Counted from the first letter of the stretch, positions 15,287 to 23,924 are shown. The stretch: DNA of 64,000 nucleotides from Pseudalkalibacillus salsuginis (GCF_021646685.1 NZ_JAKJHW010000001.1:186001-250000), one strand, 5' to 3'. Notes: generated from the sequence alone by a model not told the origin. Numbers and translations: made by a program.

Positions 15287-16867
15287 TCATTTCATATCCT
15301 TGATTGAAACAGGCAGTGAACCGCTCACCTTATCCAGCCCGAATAAAGCACGTACAGCCAATCGCAAGGCAGGGGGCGTAAACTCATAGGTCGCTACAGA
15401 GACATCTGTCCCTGGAAAAAGCCCGAGGTCATATGGACTTCTCATCGCAATATGGATGACGGGTTTGTCATGGTTCAACATATCGAGCATCAACCTCTGC
15501 TGACCTTCGGAGCGTGTAGCTGAAAGTGTCCCGACAATGATCGTATCCGCACTGTTCGCAAGGACCTTGATAAAATCGATTTCACTTTGCTCTGGAAGTT
15601 GTGGAACTGAGACCACTTTTGCTGCCGGATTGATCTCTTTAACCAAATTCCCAAGCGCATTTTCAGAAAAGCGCTCATCTTCAACCTGGGTAAGGTAACT
15701 ATTTTCTGGATAGACGACGAGGACACGGTGACCACGTTCTTTTGATAACGGAAGGGTGCCTTTTTTATGTTCAAGTATGGTGATGCCTTTCCTCATGACA
15801 TCCTCTGCTATTTTTTCGTGTGCCCCTTTGGTCGAAAACTCTTCCAGTTCAACATTCCATTCCAACGTACGCTTCAGCTTCATCACTCGCTCATAGGCTT
15901 CATCTATCGTTTTTTCTTCGATTTCACCAGAAATGACAGCTTGGTAGACGCGCTCGATCGCTTCATACTGTAAAGATGGCAAATGGGAGATCATGATGAG
16001 GTCGACCCCAGCTTTGATCGCTTCGACCGCTCCTTGAGGAGTCCCTATTCCATCCCCGATTGCCTTCATTTCCATACAATCGGTCGTAATCACCCCATCA
16101 AAACCCAGTTCATCCCGCAAAAGCCCTGTCATCACAGCCTTCGACATCGTTGCTGGCCGTTTTTCCTCAGGCTCGATTGACGGAAAGTAGACATGGGAGG
16201 ACATCACCGTATCGGCGCCACTGTCTATGCTCTCTTTAAATGGGAGCAGCTCTACACGTCGTAACCGATCAAGATCATGCCGGATGACAGGCAATGCAAG
16301 ATGGGAATCAACAGTCGTATCTCCATGCCCTGGAAAATGTTTCAAGGTAGTGATCACACCGGAAGATTGCATGCCTTTCATCAACTGCTTTCCGAATTCA
16401 GCTACCATTTCAGGTTTTTCTCCAAACGATCGGACATCGATAACAGGATTGTTCGGGTTGTTATTGACATCGACTACAGGAGAGAGGTTCCAGTTGATCC
16501 CTAAATCGATCAGTTCCTCCCCTGACGCTTTTCCAATTTCATATGCTAGCTTCGGGTCCCTTGTCGCACCGATAAGCATTGCCCCAGGGAATGCCGTGGT
16601 CCCTTCCCCTAAACGCCGTACAACTCCATTCTCCTGGTCAATACAGATGAACAACGGCTGTTGATGACCAGCATTTTTTGTCGCGGCTTGCAAAGTGGTT
16701 GTCAATTGTTGGATCTCCTCAGGCGTTCCAATATTCCGACCAAACAGGATGATGCCGCCGACATTGTGATTTTCAATCAAGTCTTTGATTTCATCTGAAA
16801 GCTTGGATGGATGCTCCGCTTTGAAGCCAAACACCATCAATTGTCCGATTTTCTGCCTTAAATCCAT
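15287..16867 (-). CDS. nagZ: Beta-N-acetylhexosaminidase, glycoside hydrolase family 3
   Basis: NagZ removes N-acetylglucosamine from muropeptides or their disaccharides in cell-wall recycling. The 526-residue protein has the family 3 N-terminal TIM barrel with KHFPGHGDTTVDSH (residues 176-189; D187 and H189 correspond to the acid/base dyad of Gram-positive NagZ) and nucleophile D263 in TTDCMEM. An alpha/beta C-terminal domain follows. There is no signal peptide, unlike secreted B. subtilis NagZ (YbbD), so it may act in the cytoplasm. GAGGTGA precedes the ATG. In B. subtilis nagZ neighbours namZ; here namZ survives only as a remnant near 21 kb. Confidence 0.9.
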   Translation of the reverse strand: MDLRQKIGQLMVFGFKAEHPSKLSDEIKDLIENHNVGGIILFGRNIGTPEEIQQLTTTLQAATKNAGHQQPLFICIDQENGVVRRLGEGTTAFPGAMLIGATRDPKLAYEIGKASGEELIDLGINWNLSPVVDVNNNPNNPVIDVRSFGEKPEMVAEFGKQLMKGMQSSGVITTLKHFPGHGDTTVDSHLALPVIRHDLDRLRRVELLPFKESIDSGADTVMSSHVYFPSIEPEEKRPATMSKAVMTGLLRDELGFDGVITTDCMEMKAIGDGIGTPQGAVEAIKAGVDLIMISHLPSLQYEAIERVYQAVISGEIEEKTIDEAYERVMKLKRTLEWNVELEEFSTKGAHEKIAEDVMRKGITILEHKKGTLPLSKERGHRVLVVYPENSYLTQVEDERFSENALGNLVKEINPAAKVVSVPQLPEQSEIDFIKVLANSADTIIVGTLSATRSEGQQRLMLDMLNHDKPVIHIAMRSPYDLGLFPGTDVSVATYEFTPPALRLAVRALFGLDKVSGSLPVSIKDMK

Positions 16868-17101
16868 TAATGTTTCACCTCGCCCATTAATATCCTTTTA
16901 CAAAATAACGCTGGAATCAGAGAAAGAATACGATCACTCACATTGCAATCATCCTTAACTGCTTTTGCGCCATCTTCCGCTGATGGAACTACCGGATAAA
17001 GTTTCCGTAGACTCGATTCTACATAGTTTACGGTTCTTCCATCATTTCATTCTGATAATTGAAGCGATGTTGAAATACCGATAAGAGGAGTAATGAAACG
17101 A

Positions 17102-17128
17102 TTGCCCTGAAAATGAGTATGATATAAA
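17102..17128 (+). promoter_or_regulatory. Promoter of the candidate sRNA upstream of 17.26 kb
   Basis: TTGCCC (17102-17107) and an extended -10 TGATATAAA (17120-17128) are spaced 15 bases apart. They point to a plus-strand transcript starting near 17135 in a region with no plus-strand gene. Confidence 0.5.
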
Positions 17129-17134
17129 TAAGCA

Positions 17135-17257
17135 GTCTAATGATTTTTTAGAGTCGGAAGTGCCGTTTCACTCTGCCCGAGCCAATTGACAGGCTCAATC
17201 ATTTTAGTGACAGTATTAAAAGGAAGTGGCCGACTCCTCGGTCACTTTTATTTTTCA
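17135..17257 (+). ncRNA. Candidate structured small RNA
   Basis: The roughly 120-base transcript would contain three successive hairpins: AAGTG/CACT near 17158-17172, GAGCC/GGCTC near 17179-17196, and the terminator stem at 17224-17247. No coding frame with a ribosome binding site is present. The 470-base gap between nagZ and fabI holds nothing else apart from the fabI terminator. The family is not one I recognise. Confidence 0.45.
17224..17257 (+). terminator. Rho-independent terminator of the candidate sRNA
   Basis: AAGTGGCCGA pairs with TCGGTCACTT over 10 positions with one wobble, and TTTATTTTT follows. Confidence 0.8.
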
Positions 17258-17299
17258 CTTTTGTCCAGTCTTTTTCAAACAAATTGAATTATATATCAA

Positions 17300-17331
17300 T
17301 AAAAATACACTGCCTCTTTAAGGAAGCAGTG
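17300..17331 (-). terminator. fabI terminator
   Basis: On the minus strand GCACTGC-like and GCAGTGT-like arms (17308-17313 and 17326-17331) form a stem followed by TATTTTTATT, just after the fabI stop. Confidence 0.7.
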
Positions 17332-17338
17332 CAAAAAG

Positions 17339-18118
17339 TCAACCCATGATATTATAACCTGAATCCACGTAGACGATTTCCCCAGTGACACCTCTTGAAA
17401 GGTGGCACATTAAAGCCAGCGTCATATCGCCGACCTCTTCCTGGGTAACATTCCTTTTAAGCGGAGAGTTTTCCTCGATTTCATGAAGAATCTGGTTGAA
17501 TGACGGGATGCCTTTAGCAGCGAGTGTACGGACTGCTCCCGCTGAAATGGCATTGACCCTGATGTTATGTTTTCCTAAATCAAAAGCTAGATATTTTACG
17601 GAGGATTCGAGGGCAGCTTTCGCGACACCCATCAAATTGTACCCTTCGACCACACGCTCTGCACCTAAATAACTCATTGCGATAATCGATCCACCCTCGG
17701 TCATAAGAGGTTTGGCTGCTTTCGCTACAGCGATCAAGGAATAAGCGCTCGTGTCCTGGGCAAATGCATAACCCTCTCTGGATGTATCGATGAAATCGCC
17801 CTTCAGATCTTCGGCATAGGCAAAAGCGATGGAATGCAGGACCCCATGGATTGTGCCCACTTCCTCTCCAATTTTCGTAAAAGCTGTCTGGATACTTTCA
17901 TCGCTGTTCACATCACATTCGACGATCAGCTTAGCTTCGTGGTTATCTTTTTCAAGGATTTTGTTCAATTTTCCTAGTGAACGTTCTTTCCGATATGTAA
18001 AAATCAAGTTTGCTCCCGCTTTGTAGAGGGACTTTGCAACACCCCATGCAAGGCTCCGTTCATTCGCGACCCCCATGATCACAATATTCTTGTCTTTTAA
18101 TTTAAGTAAATCTTCCAT
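17339..18118 (-). CDS. fabI: Enoyl-[acyl-carrier-protein] reductase (NADH)
   Basis: FabI catalyses the last reduction of each round of type II fatty acid synthesis, and is the target of triclosan. The 259-residue protein is an atypical short-chain dehydrogenase: a nucleotide-binding segment (MGVANERSLAWGVAKSL) and the FabI-specific catalytic spacing Y-x6-K in YNLMGVAKAALE. The ATG at 18118 is preferred because GGAGG is 5 bases upstream; a TTG four codons earlier would bury the site. A FapR-like operator covers the promoter. The gene has its own terminator and appears monocistronic. Confidence 0.95.
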   Translation of the reverse strand: MEDLLKLKDKNIVIMGVANERSLAWGVAKSLYKAGANLIFTYRKERSLGKLNKILEKDNHEAKLIVECDVNSDESIQTAFTKIGEEVGTIHGVLHSIAFAYAEDLKGDFIDTSREGYAFAQDTSAYSLIAVAKAAKPLMTEGGSIIAMSYLGAERVVEGYNLMGVAKAALESSVKYLAFDLGKHNIRVNAISAGAVRTLAAKGIPSFNQILHEIEENSPLKRNVTQEEVGDMTLALMCHLSRGVTGEIVYVDSGYNIMG

Positions 18119-18137
18119 GATGTCCTCCAAATGAAAA

Positions 18138-18167
18138 TTTATATCTAGTGTTAGTACCAGTTACCAA
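18138..18167 (-). promoter_or_regulatory. fabI promoter with FapR operator
   Basis: TTAGTACCAGTTACCAA (18151-18167) differs at about two positions from the FapR palindrome consensus. It overlaps a minus-strand promoter with -35 TTGGTA and -10 TATAAA spaced 18 bases. FapR represses fatty acid synthesis genes including fabI in Bacillus and is relieved by malonyl-CoA, so control here is likely conserved. Confidence 0.75.
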
Positions 18168-18207
18168 GCTGATTATAACATAAGTGTCATAGCATGATAC
18201 AAGTATT

Positions 18208-18351
18208 TCATTTACAGGAGCTGATATGGCTCGTAAAGTATGCTGGACCTAACTTGCCTGTCTTTGAATCGTACTTGTGGTCAACCATTTCAACATTACC
18301 TGGAATGTGAAATCGAGGTCTTTTCGTGATTTCACAGGAATCATGATCCAC
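18208..18351 (-). CDS. Small protein of unknown function (47 aa) overlapping the MFS gene
   Basis: A GTG at 18351 with GGAG about 6 bases upstream opens a 47-codon frame ending at 18208. The product is polar and coding-like in composition (DSCEITKRPRFHIPG, then VEMVDHKYDSKTGKLGP) with cysteines near both ends. The start lies inside the end of the upstream transporter gene (overlap 11 bases), suggesting translational coupling. An in-frame ATG at 18369 would add six residues but has a poorer site. I do not recognise the family. Confidence 0.55.
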   Translation of the reverse strand: MDHDSCEITKRPRFHIPGNVEMVDHKYDSKTGKLGPAYFTSHISSCK

Positions 18352-19576
18352 AACCTGCTCCAAAGGCATGGGATTGCCTGGTTTTCTTTAACTGACTGAT
18401 CCAAAACACGCCTACGAGACACAATAATCCACTTGTTAACCAGTACAAGACATTGATTCCTGTCCACTCCAGGATCAAGTAACTCAATAATGGTCCTAAC
18501 GCAGAACCGAGATCCACTGCGATAGTATAAGCGGTGATCACTTTGACCTTCGATGTATTGGAGGCGACATCAGAGGCGATCGAATCGTTAAGCGTCACCA
18601 TCATGGTAGACATGAACTGGAAACCCAGTAACAGAAATAACAAGCTGTAAACCGAAACACCGAACGGAATCAACGCAAAAAACACTGCCCCGCCGAATAA
18701 CGCGAAGATCAATAATGATTTTCTCCCCCATTTGAGATCGGATATCCTTCCAACGAACGGCGCTAAAAACGGATCCCATCCCCAACGGATCGACTGGATA
18801 ATCCCTGCAAAGGAGGCGGCTCCAACTGCCATCCCTAGAAAAATAAATGACGAGGATAACTGGGTGTCAATCACTGCACTTAGTGTTGAGGCAAATATCC
18901 CAAAAATAATTAATGGGATGAGAAGCCCAGAAATGAGAACGATGACGACTTCACGTTTTTTGAAGAGAGAATATTCAACTTCCGATAGACTTCCTTGTAG
19001 CTTAGAAGGACCTTCAGATGAAGCCTTGGTTGCAGGTACATACTTCCATACAAAAGGAAGGACGATTAACGCCACCAAACCGAATGTATTGGTGACCGTT
19101 TCGATCCCGACTAAATCTGCAAGTACCCCTCCGGCGAGCATTCCAACTAAACCACCCAACCCCCACAATCCGTTATATAGTCCGACCAGGTGGCCTCTGG
19201 TGTTGTCTGTTGAAGTGTCAATGACTGTAAGGTATCCCCCTAGACGAAGAAATGCCCATGCAACGCCCCACAAGCTCCTCATCATGAATAAGAGCCAAAA
19301 GCTCTGCAGCCAACCATACGAAAAGGTTGTCAACATCGCTAATATCACAGCAAGAAGAACTCCTGTCCGTTTATTTATCCTTAAATAACACCAACCGACC
19401 AACGGATTGATCGGAAGGCGGATGAAACGGTTGATTGAGAGCAGGATTCCGACTTGCCAGAGGGATGTCAGTCCGAAGTCATGCCAATACAGCGGTAAAA
19501 CAATGAAAAGCATTGCATCCCCCAGGACACAAACTGCAGTGATGAGAGCGATTATGACAACTGGTTTTCTATTCAT
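18341..19576 (-). CDS. Major facilitator superfamily transporter
   Basis: The 411-residue protein has twelve predicted membrane segments and the MFS layout, with a central charged loop around residues 190-210. The first helix (IIALITAVCVLGDAMLFIVL) and the GLYNGLWGLGGLVGMLAGG segment in helix 5 are typical of drug or small-solute antiporters. The substrate cannot be assigned. AAGGGG stands upstream of the ATG. A small reading frame overlaps its stop codon on the same strand. No regulator is adjacent. Confidence 0.82.
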   Translation of the reverse strand: MNRKPVVIIALITAVCVLGDAMLFIVLPLYWHDFGLTSLWQVGILLSINRFIRLPINPLVGWCYLRINKRTGVLLAVILAMLTTFSYGWLQSFWLLFMMRSLWGVAWAFLRLGGYLTVIDTSTDNTRGHLVGLYNGLWGLGGLVGMLAGGVLADLVGIETVTNTFGLVALIVLPFVWKYVPATKASSEGPSKLQGSLSEVEYSLFKKREVVIVLISGLLIPLIIFGIFASTLSAVIDTQLSSSFIFLGMAVGAASFAGIIQSIRWGWDPFLAPFVGRISDLKWGRKSLLIFALFGGAVFFALIPFGVSVYSLLFLLLGFQFMSTMMVTLNDSIASDVASNTSKVKVITAYTIAVDLGSALGPLLSYLILEWTGINVLYWLTSGLLCLVGVFWISQLKKTRQSHAFGAGCGS

Positions 19577-19648
19577 AGGATTCCCCTTATGTATTTGATT
19601 AATATTTCCATCTTACTAGCTAAAAGGGGAAAATAACATACTAAACAT

Positions 19649-19906
19649 TCAAATTAACAAAAAGGGAATAAACGCGTATAAGAGTACTAGAATACAAAAG
19701 GCTGCCGCACTCCAGAGTCCGACTGAAGGGACAAAACCTTCCTCCCCTTTTACTTTTGCGAAAAGAGCAAGAAGAAGGGTGATCAGGCTGACTAATAAGA
19801 TCAATTCTCTTGACAGTGAGTAGCTGAACATTGCAAATAACACCAGAATACAATTTATACCTAAAAGAATGATAGCTGATAAACTTAATGGATTTATAAT
19901 TTTCAT
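19649..19906 (-). CDS. Small membrane protein (85 aa) of unknown function
   Basis: The 85-residue protein consists of three hydrophobic helices separated by short polar turns, with KVKGEEG as the only sizeable loop. A strong GAGGAGGACATC ribosome binding site precedes the ATG, which supports it as a real gene. It could be an integral membrane accessory protein. Its neighbours (an MFS transporter and an acetyltransferase) give no functional hint. Confidence 0.65.
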   Translation of the reverse strand: MKIINPLSLSAIILLGINCILVLFAMFSYSLSRELILLVSLITLLLALFAKVKGEEGFVPSVGLWSAAAFCILVLLYAFIPFLLI

Positions 19907-20013
19907 GATGTCCTCCTCTAAAATACTACTTTACATCCTTCGTCTGCCTGTTTGGTTTTCAATACCCAAAAGGCCAAACATTTAAGATAAAATTTTTTAA
20001 AACAATCTAATTT

Positions 20014-20043
20014 AAAAAGTACCTCTCCGAGGAGGAAGGTACT
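20014..20043 (-). terminator. Terminator of the acetyltransferase gene
   Basis: On the minus strand AGTACCT and AGGTACT form a stem followed by TTTTTAAATT, directly after the GNAT stop codon. Confidence 0.75.
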
Positions 20044-20050
20044 GAAAAAA

Positions 20051-21007
20051 TCATCCATTGTTCATACATTTTTCATATTGGAGAAATTCCTTCCAAGGTT
20101 CAAAACCAAAGGACATATAGAATTCATCCAACTCTGTCCAGTCGATGACCAGGTGTTTGCACCCCCGCTCAATCGCTGTGTTGATTGCTTTTTGCACAAT
20201 CGCTGCACCATACCCATTCTTCCGGTAATCTTCCTTTATTCCTAATGGACCGATACCACCAAGCTTTTCCTTAAACAGTCCATACCAATATAAATTGGGG
20301 CCGATGACAGGACTATCCAAATCATTAAGATGAACGAATCCTATGATTTCATCCCCATACCTTGCAGCTATGAAATGGCTGCCATCTCCGCCCCGGTTAA
20401 AATACTCTCGTGCCTCGTATTCCCACCTCCCTGGAAACGCGTCCTCCATGAATAAGAGAAATGGAACCTCTTCATCCTTTGAAACGGAAGATAAGGTAAT
20501 ATTTGTCACACTGATTTCTTCCGCTTGAGAGGGTGCGGCCCTGTAAAAGTCTTTGACCTCATTGACCTTGCTATATTTCCTATTTTCAAGCCATTGCCCC
20601 ATGTTTGATACAAGAGATGGAACACCTGGAAAGTAATGATGGATATCCCCGCCGATCAAGACTTTATCGACTCCAAGGTCGGATAATGCTCGTTCAGCTT
20701 TTTCCAGCAACTGACTACCGATACCATGATTCCTGAATTCTTTCTGAACGAGCAAAGCTTGGATCCATCCAACCTCAGTGGGCAGTAGATCCTCCTGTTC
20801 ATTGGTATACTTCGTTGTGACAAAACCGATGACTCGATCCTCTGCAACTGCATACCACGAACCATCTGAAAATAAATGTGGGCAATCTATGCTATTTTGA
20901 ATGAACAACCTTTTTGAAATCGGAAAATGGGCTGCAAGCTCTGCGTTCCATAGTTCACAGAACGCTTCTACAGGCAAATCCCCTTCATCCCATCGAACAA
21001 ATTTCAC
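20051..21007 (-). CDS. Double-domain GNAT N-acetyltransferase
   Basis: The 318-residue protein contains two GNAT folds. The first has the acetyl-CoA motif VQKEFRNHGIGSQLLEKAE (about residues 112-130) and the second IKEDYRKNGYGAAIVQKA near residue 260. The start is the GTG at 21007, because GGAGG lies 7 bases upstream; the open frame continues to 21121, but that upstream part encodes remnants of a NamZ-like protein and not GNAT sequence. The ribosome binding site therefore sits inside the decayed namZ gene. Its position at the end of the amino-sugar operon could mean co-transcription. The substrate is unknown. Confidence 0.82.
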   Translation of the reverse strand: MKFVRWDEGDLPVEAFCELWNAELAAHFPISKRLFIQNSIDCPHLFSDGSWYAVAEDRVIGFVTTKYTNEQEDLLPTEVGWIQALLVQKEFRNHGIGSQLLEKAERALSDLGVDKVLIGGDIHHYFPGVPSLVSNMGQWLENRKYSKVNEVKDFYRAAPSQAEEISVTNITLSSVSKDEEVPFLLFMEDAFPGRWEYEAREYFNRGGDGSHFIAARYGDEIIGFVHLNDLDSPVIGPNLYWYGLFKEKLGGIGPLGIKEDYRKNGYGAAIVQKAINTAIERGCKHLVIDWTELDEFYMSFGFEPWKEFLQYEKCMNNG

Positions 21008-21478
21008 TGGTATCCCTCCTTCAAAAAAACATGTCCCAGGGTAGCCATCTCTAATGAAGGACACTGGGAGATGGGGGTCCCATTGCAACTCTGCTTTTCG
21101 AACCATATCTTCCGCTTCCAACCTTTCATCTGGATGACTGTGAGGTCTGTTTCATATCCGAATTTGTTTATTGATTTATCCTGCCAATTCGCCAACTGTC
21201 ATCCCATGCCTGATCGGCAGCTGACAACCCCTAGGAAGGATGCAAATTGCAAATCCAATGGATTGCCTACGATCCTGTCACCGGAAATCGGATTGGGACG
21301 ATCACATACGATACACTTTTCACCTGATTTTCCTGCCAGTTACATTGTATTTGCCAGTGTGTAGATATATGTCTAAAAGCAGATGCCTGGATACCAAACA
21401 ACAACAGACCGACCTTTTCCAGCTCATCGTTGACAGAAATGTGGTTTATTATGAGCCCGATCTTCAATTCCGTATCAT
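21008..21478 (-). pseudogene. Decayed namZ-like (DUF1343) exo-muramidase gene
   Basis: Fragments of a NamZ/YbbC-type protein occur in order on the minus strand but in different frames: ELKIGLIINHISVNDEL (N-terminal), then after a large deletion CIVCDRPNPISGDRIVG, MTVGELA, DLTVIQMKGWKRKIWFE, and finally LQWDPHLP to YPGTCFFEG. The original start remains: AGGAGGG and an ATG that overlaps the kinase TGA (ATGA), followed at once by a frameshift. The last third is replaced by the acetyltransferase gene. NamZ releases N-acetylmuramic acid from peptidoglycan fragments, in keeping with the surrounding recycling genes. Identification rests on motif memory and not on a search. Confidence 0.7.
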
Positions 21479-22449
21479 CCTTGTACCCTCCTGGAGAACG
21501 AATCATGCAATTGATCTACAAATTTCTCAGGGCAGGGTCCATTTATCACTTGATAGCTTTCAATTACAGAACCAACTACTGGAGGGCATTGCGGCAAAAT
21601 CAACTGTACATCTCCAGGCAGGTGTTTTTGTAATAATGGCAGCAGGAGGTCGCTGCTTTTGAAAATACTGCCAGTCAGAACGACCTTCGGTTGGGGCACA
21701 TTTTTAAAATACCGTTCAATCAAGTGTGCAATGCTTACTGCCATGTCATCAGCGCATTGGTTGACTATTTCTACAGCTTTCTTGTCATTTAACTGGGCTG
21801 CAGCAAAAACATCCTCACAAACAGAAGCGATCCGTCTCCTGCTTTCACTTGTACCATAGATCAACGAGATGAGCTCCGGTGGGGATTTGACATTGAACCT
21901 TTTGAGGACAAGCTCAGTAAGCAACGTCGGGCTGATGAATCCATCGTGGGCTTCAAAAACCTTTTGAAGTGCCAACCTGCCGATGCCGAATCCACTCCCA
22001 GTATGATCCAATAAGTAACCCCATCCACCTGAGCGGACAACGTTTTTATCGGGAGTCAAACCGAATGTGATCGAACCAGTGCCAGCAATGTTAACAATGC
22101 CAGGATCTCCGTTTGTCCCTGAATAAAGGGCTGTCAAAGCGTCATGGCAAAGTTGCACACTTGTTTGCTCAGGAAACTTCGATTTCAATAATTGGTGTAA
22201 TTCACCTTTCAAGTGACTGTTTTCTGTCCCTGCGATCCCTGCACATACACTTTTGATCTGAGAAAATTTTTCGTGATCCTCACTTATGAATCGTCTAAAT
22301 AGCTCATCCAATGTGTTTCCTATTTTCACCATATCCACAGATATCGGATTACTCGGTCCTCCCGTATGACATGCGATAAGTTTTCCTTTATGATCTACCA
22401 GTGCAGCAGTTGTCTTGGATCCACCACCATCAATCCCTAGAAAATACAT
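21475..22449 (-). CDS. BadF/BadG-type sugar kinase, probable N-acetylglucosamine/N-acetylmuramic acid kinase
   Basis: The 324-residue protein is an actin-fold kinase of the BadF/BadG/NagK group. The N-terminal phosphate-binding loop FLGIDGGGSKTTAAL, the central NIAGTGSITFG and the adenosine-site GGWGYLLDHTGSGFGIG are all present. In this context (nagA-nagB-nagR upstream, namZ remnant downstream) it most likely phosphorylates salvaged GlcNAc and/or MurNAc, as in clostridial MurK. The start at 22449 has AGGAGG exactly 6 bases upstream; two earlier in-frame ATGs would bury that site. It overlaps nagR by 20 bases and is last in a four-gene operon, with the namZ remnant behind it. Confidence 0.82.
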   Translation of the reverse strand: MYFLGIDGGGSKTTAALVDHKGKLIACHTGGPSNPISVDMVKIGNTLDELFRRFISEDHEKFSQIKSVCAGIAGTENSHLKGELHQLLKSKFPEQTSVQLCHDALTALYSGTNGDPGIVNIAGTGSITFGLTPDKNVVRSGGWGYLLDHTGSGFGIGRLALQKVFEAHDGFISPTLLTELVLKRFNVKSPPELISLIYGTSESRRRIASVCEDVFAAAQLNDKKAVEIVNQCADDMAVSIAHLIERYFKNVPQPKVVLTGSIFKSSDLLLPLLQKHLPGDVQLILPQCPPVVGSVIESYQVINGPCPEKFVDQLHDSFSRRVQG

Positions 22450-23188
22450 GATCATCCTCCTGTTCATTTTTCATTTCAATAGAAAAATGATATCGATCAG
22501 CCCGGAAAACTGTTTTTACCGTTTCGAATGGAACGCCGTTACTCAAATAAGTTGTCCGGTTCACGATCAATACTGGACTACCTGGACTGATGTCCAATAG
22601 GAATCCGTCTTTTTCACCCACGATAGCCGCTTCGATTTGTTGTTCGGCACGGTGGATCTCAAGTTTCAATTCTTTCCTTACAAAATCATAGATTGATCCA
22701 CCTGTATCTTTCTCGGAAAGGTTGGCAAATAGATTATAACTCAGATAAGCTGTTTCGATAGCAACTGGTTCTTCGTTTGCAAAGCGGATCCGTACAAGCT
22801 GGATCACTTTCTTTTCATCCCTGCAAGCTAGTCTGTTCAGGATATGTTCTGGTGGATTGGACATTGTCTTAAATGAGACCACTTTTGTCGAAGGCTCAAG
22901 ACCACGCCTTCTCATATCTTCTGAAAAACTGACAATCCCTTTCAGTTGATAGCCGATTTTAGGGGCTGCAACAAAAGTCCCCTTCCCCCTCTCGCGATAC
23001 AAGATCCCCTTATTCACCAGGTTGTTGATTGCCTGCCTGACTGTCATCCGACTAATCTGGAATTTCTCGGACAACTCGCGTTCTGAAGGGATGAGATCGC
23101 CAGAATGGTATCCACCATTTTTTATTTCAGTGGTCAAATAACGTTCTACCTGTGTGTACAGTGGCAGAGAGGAATGTTTATTGATCAT
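22430..23188 (-). CDS. nagR: GntR/HutC-family repressor of N-acetylglucosamine utilisation
   Basis: The 252-residue protein has an N-terminal winged helix (IPSERELSEKFQISRMTVRQAI, about residues 33-54) and a C-terminal UTRA effector domain. This is the layout of NagR/YvoA, which binds DasR-type operators and is released by glucosamine-6-phosphate or related sugar phosphates. It follows nagA and nagB as in B. subtilis, overlapping nagB by 11 bases and the kinase gene by 20. A GAGGAGG site precedes the ATG. A matching operator lies upstream of nagA. Confidence 0.9.
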   Translation of the reverse strand: MINKHSSLPLYTQVERYLTTEIKNGGYHSGDLIPSERELSEKFQISRMTVRQAINNLVNKGILYRERGKGTFVAAPKIGYQLKGIVSFSEDMRRRGLEPSTKVVSFKTMSNPPEHILNRLACRDEKKVIQLVRIRFANEEPVAIETAYLSYNLFANLSEKDTGGSIYDFVRKELKLEIHRAEQQIEAAIVGEKDGFLLDISPGSPVLIVNRTTYLSNGVPFETVKTVFRADRYHFSIEMKNEQEDDHVFSRD

Positions 23189-23924
23189 GATCTAAATCCT
23201 CCTCAATCTCTAGAGCATCTTTCGTAACAACCAATGTAACGGATGGATGCTGATTCAAAACAGTAACAGGCCATTTCTCACCTACATCCCCTCTCAATAG
23301 CGCATTGACAGGTTCAGCTTTTTCCTCTCCTGATGCCAATAAAAGAATCGATCTGCTTTTCATGATTGTTGATATACCAACTGTGATCGCTCTGGTCGGC
23401 ACTTCTTCTTTATGTTCAAAGAATCTTGCATTCGCTTGTCTCGTACTGTCCGTCAACTCGACCAAATGTGTTTTTGATTCGAAAGGTGTCCCTGGCTCAT
23501 TAAACCCGATATGGCCATTCCGTCCGACACCTAAAAGTTGGAGGTCGATACCGCCAACCTTTTCAATTGACTTTTCATACCTGATGCACTCCTCCTGTAA
23601 ATCATCGCTTAAGCCATATGGAACCAAAGCACGATCGGGAGACAGGCCAAGCGGTTCATATAGATGGGTGTATATATAATACCAATAGCTTTCTTCATGT
23701 TCACGAGCCAAACCGACATATTCATCCAGGTTTACAGTCGTGATTTTGGATAAATCAAGACTGGCTGCCAACACTTTTTCGACGAGCTTATCATAAGTAT
23801 CTGTAGGTGTCCCGCCAGTTGCGACACCCAACACAAGCTCAGGATTCTGTTTAATCTCATTGAAGAGAATGGCAGAAGCCTTTTCGCTCATTTCCTGTTT
23901 ATCATCCACGGCGATTACATTCAA
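23178..23924 (-). CDS. nagB: Glucosamine-6-phosphate deaminase
   Basis: NagB converts glucosamine-6-phosphate to fructose-6-phosphate and ammonia. The 248-residue protein shows the phosphate-binding GVATGGTPTDTYD, the general-base region TTVNLDEYVGL and the active-site LLGVGRNGHIGFNEPG. A TTG start at 23924 is chosen because it overlaps the nagA stop as TTGA, the equivalent of a coupled ATGA junction, and the protein then begins like known NagB sequences; the ATG at 23963 would add 13 residues lying inside nagA. A GGAGG is very close to this TTG, with AAGGGG at better spacing. Confidence 0.93.
   Translation of the reverse strand: MNVIAVDDKQEMSEKASAILFNEIKQNPELVLGVATGGTPTDTYDKLVEKVLAASLDLSKITTVNLDEYVGLAREHEESYWYYIYTHLYEPLGLSPDRALVPYGLSDDLQEECIRYEKSIEKVGGIDLQLLGVGRNGHIGFNEPGTPFESKTHLVELTDSTRQANARFFEHKEEVPTRAITVGISTIMKSRSILLLASGEEKAEPVNALLRGDVGEKWPVTVLNQHPSVTLVVTKDALEIEEDLDHDQ

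Noticed and set aside
15072-15290. Minus-strand frame of 72 codons with repeated YRSK/YRCK segments
   Set aside because: It is produced by the 21-bp tandem repeat, whose period is a multiple of three.
18249-18467. Alternative minus-strand frame of 72 codons at the end of the MFS gene
   Set aside because: It overlaps the MFS coding sequence with no initiation site; the frame starting at the GTG at 18351 has one.
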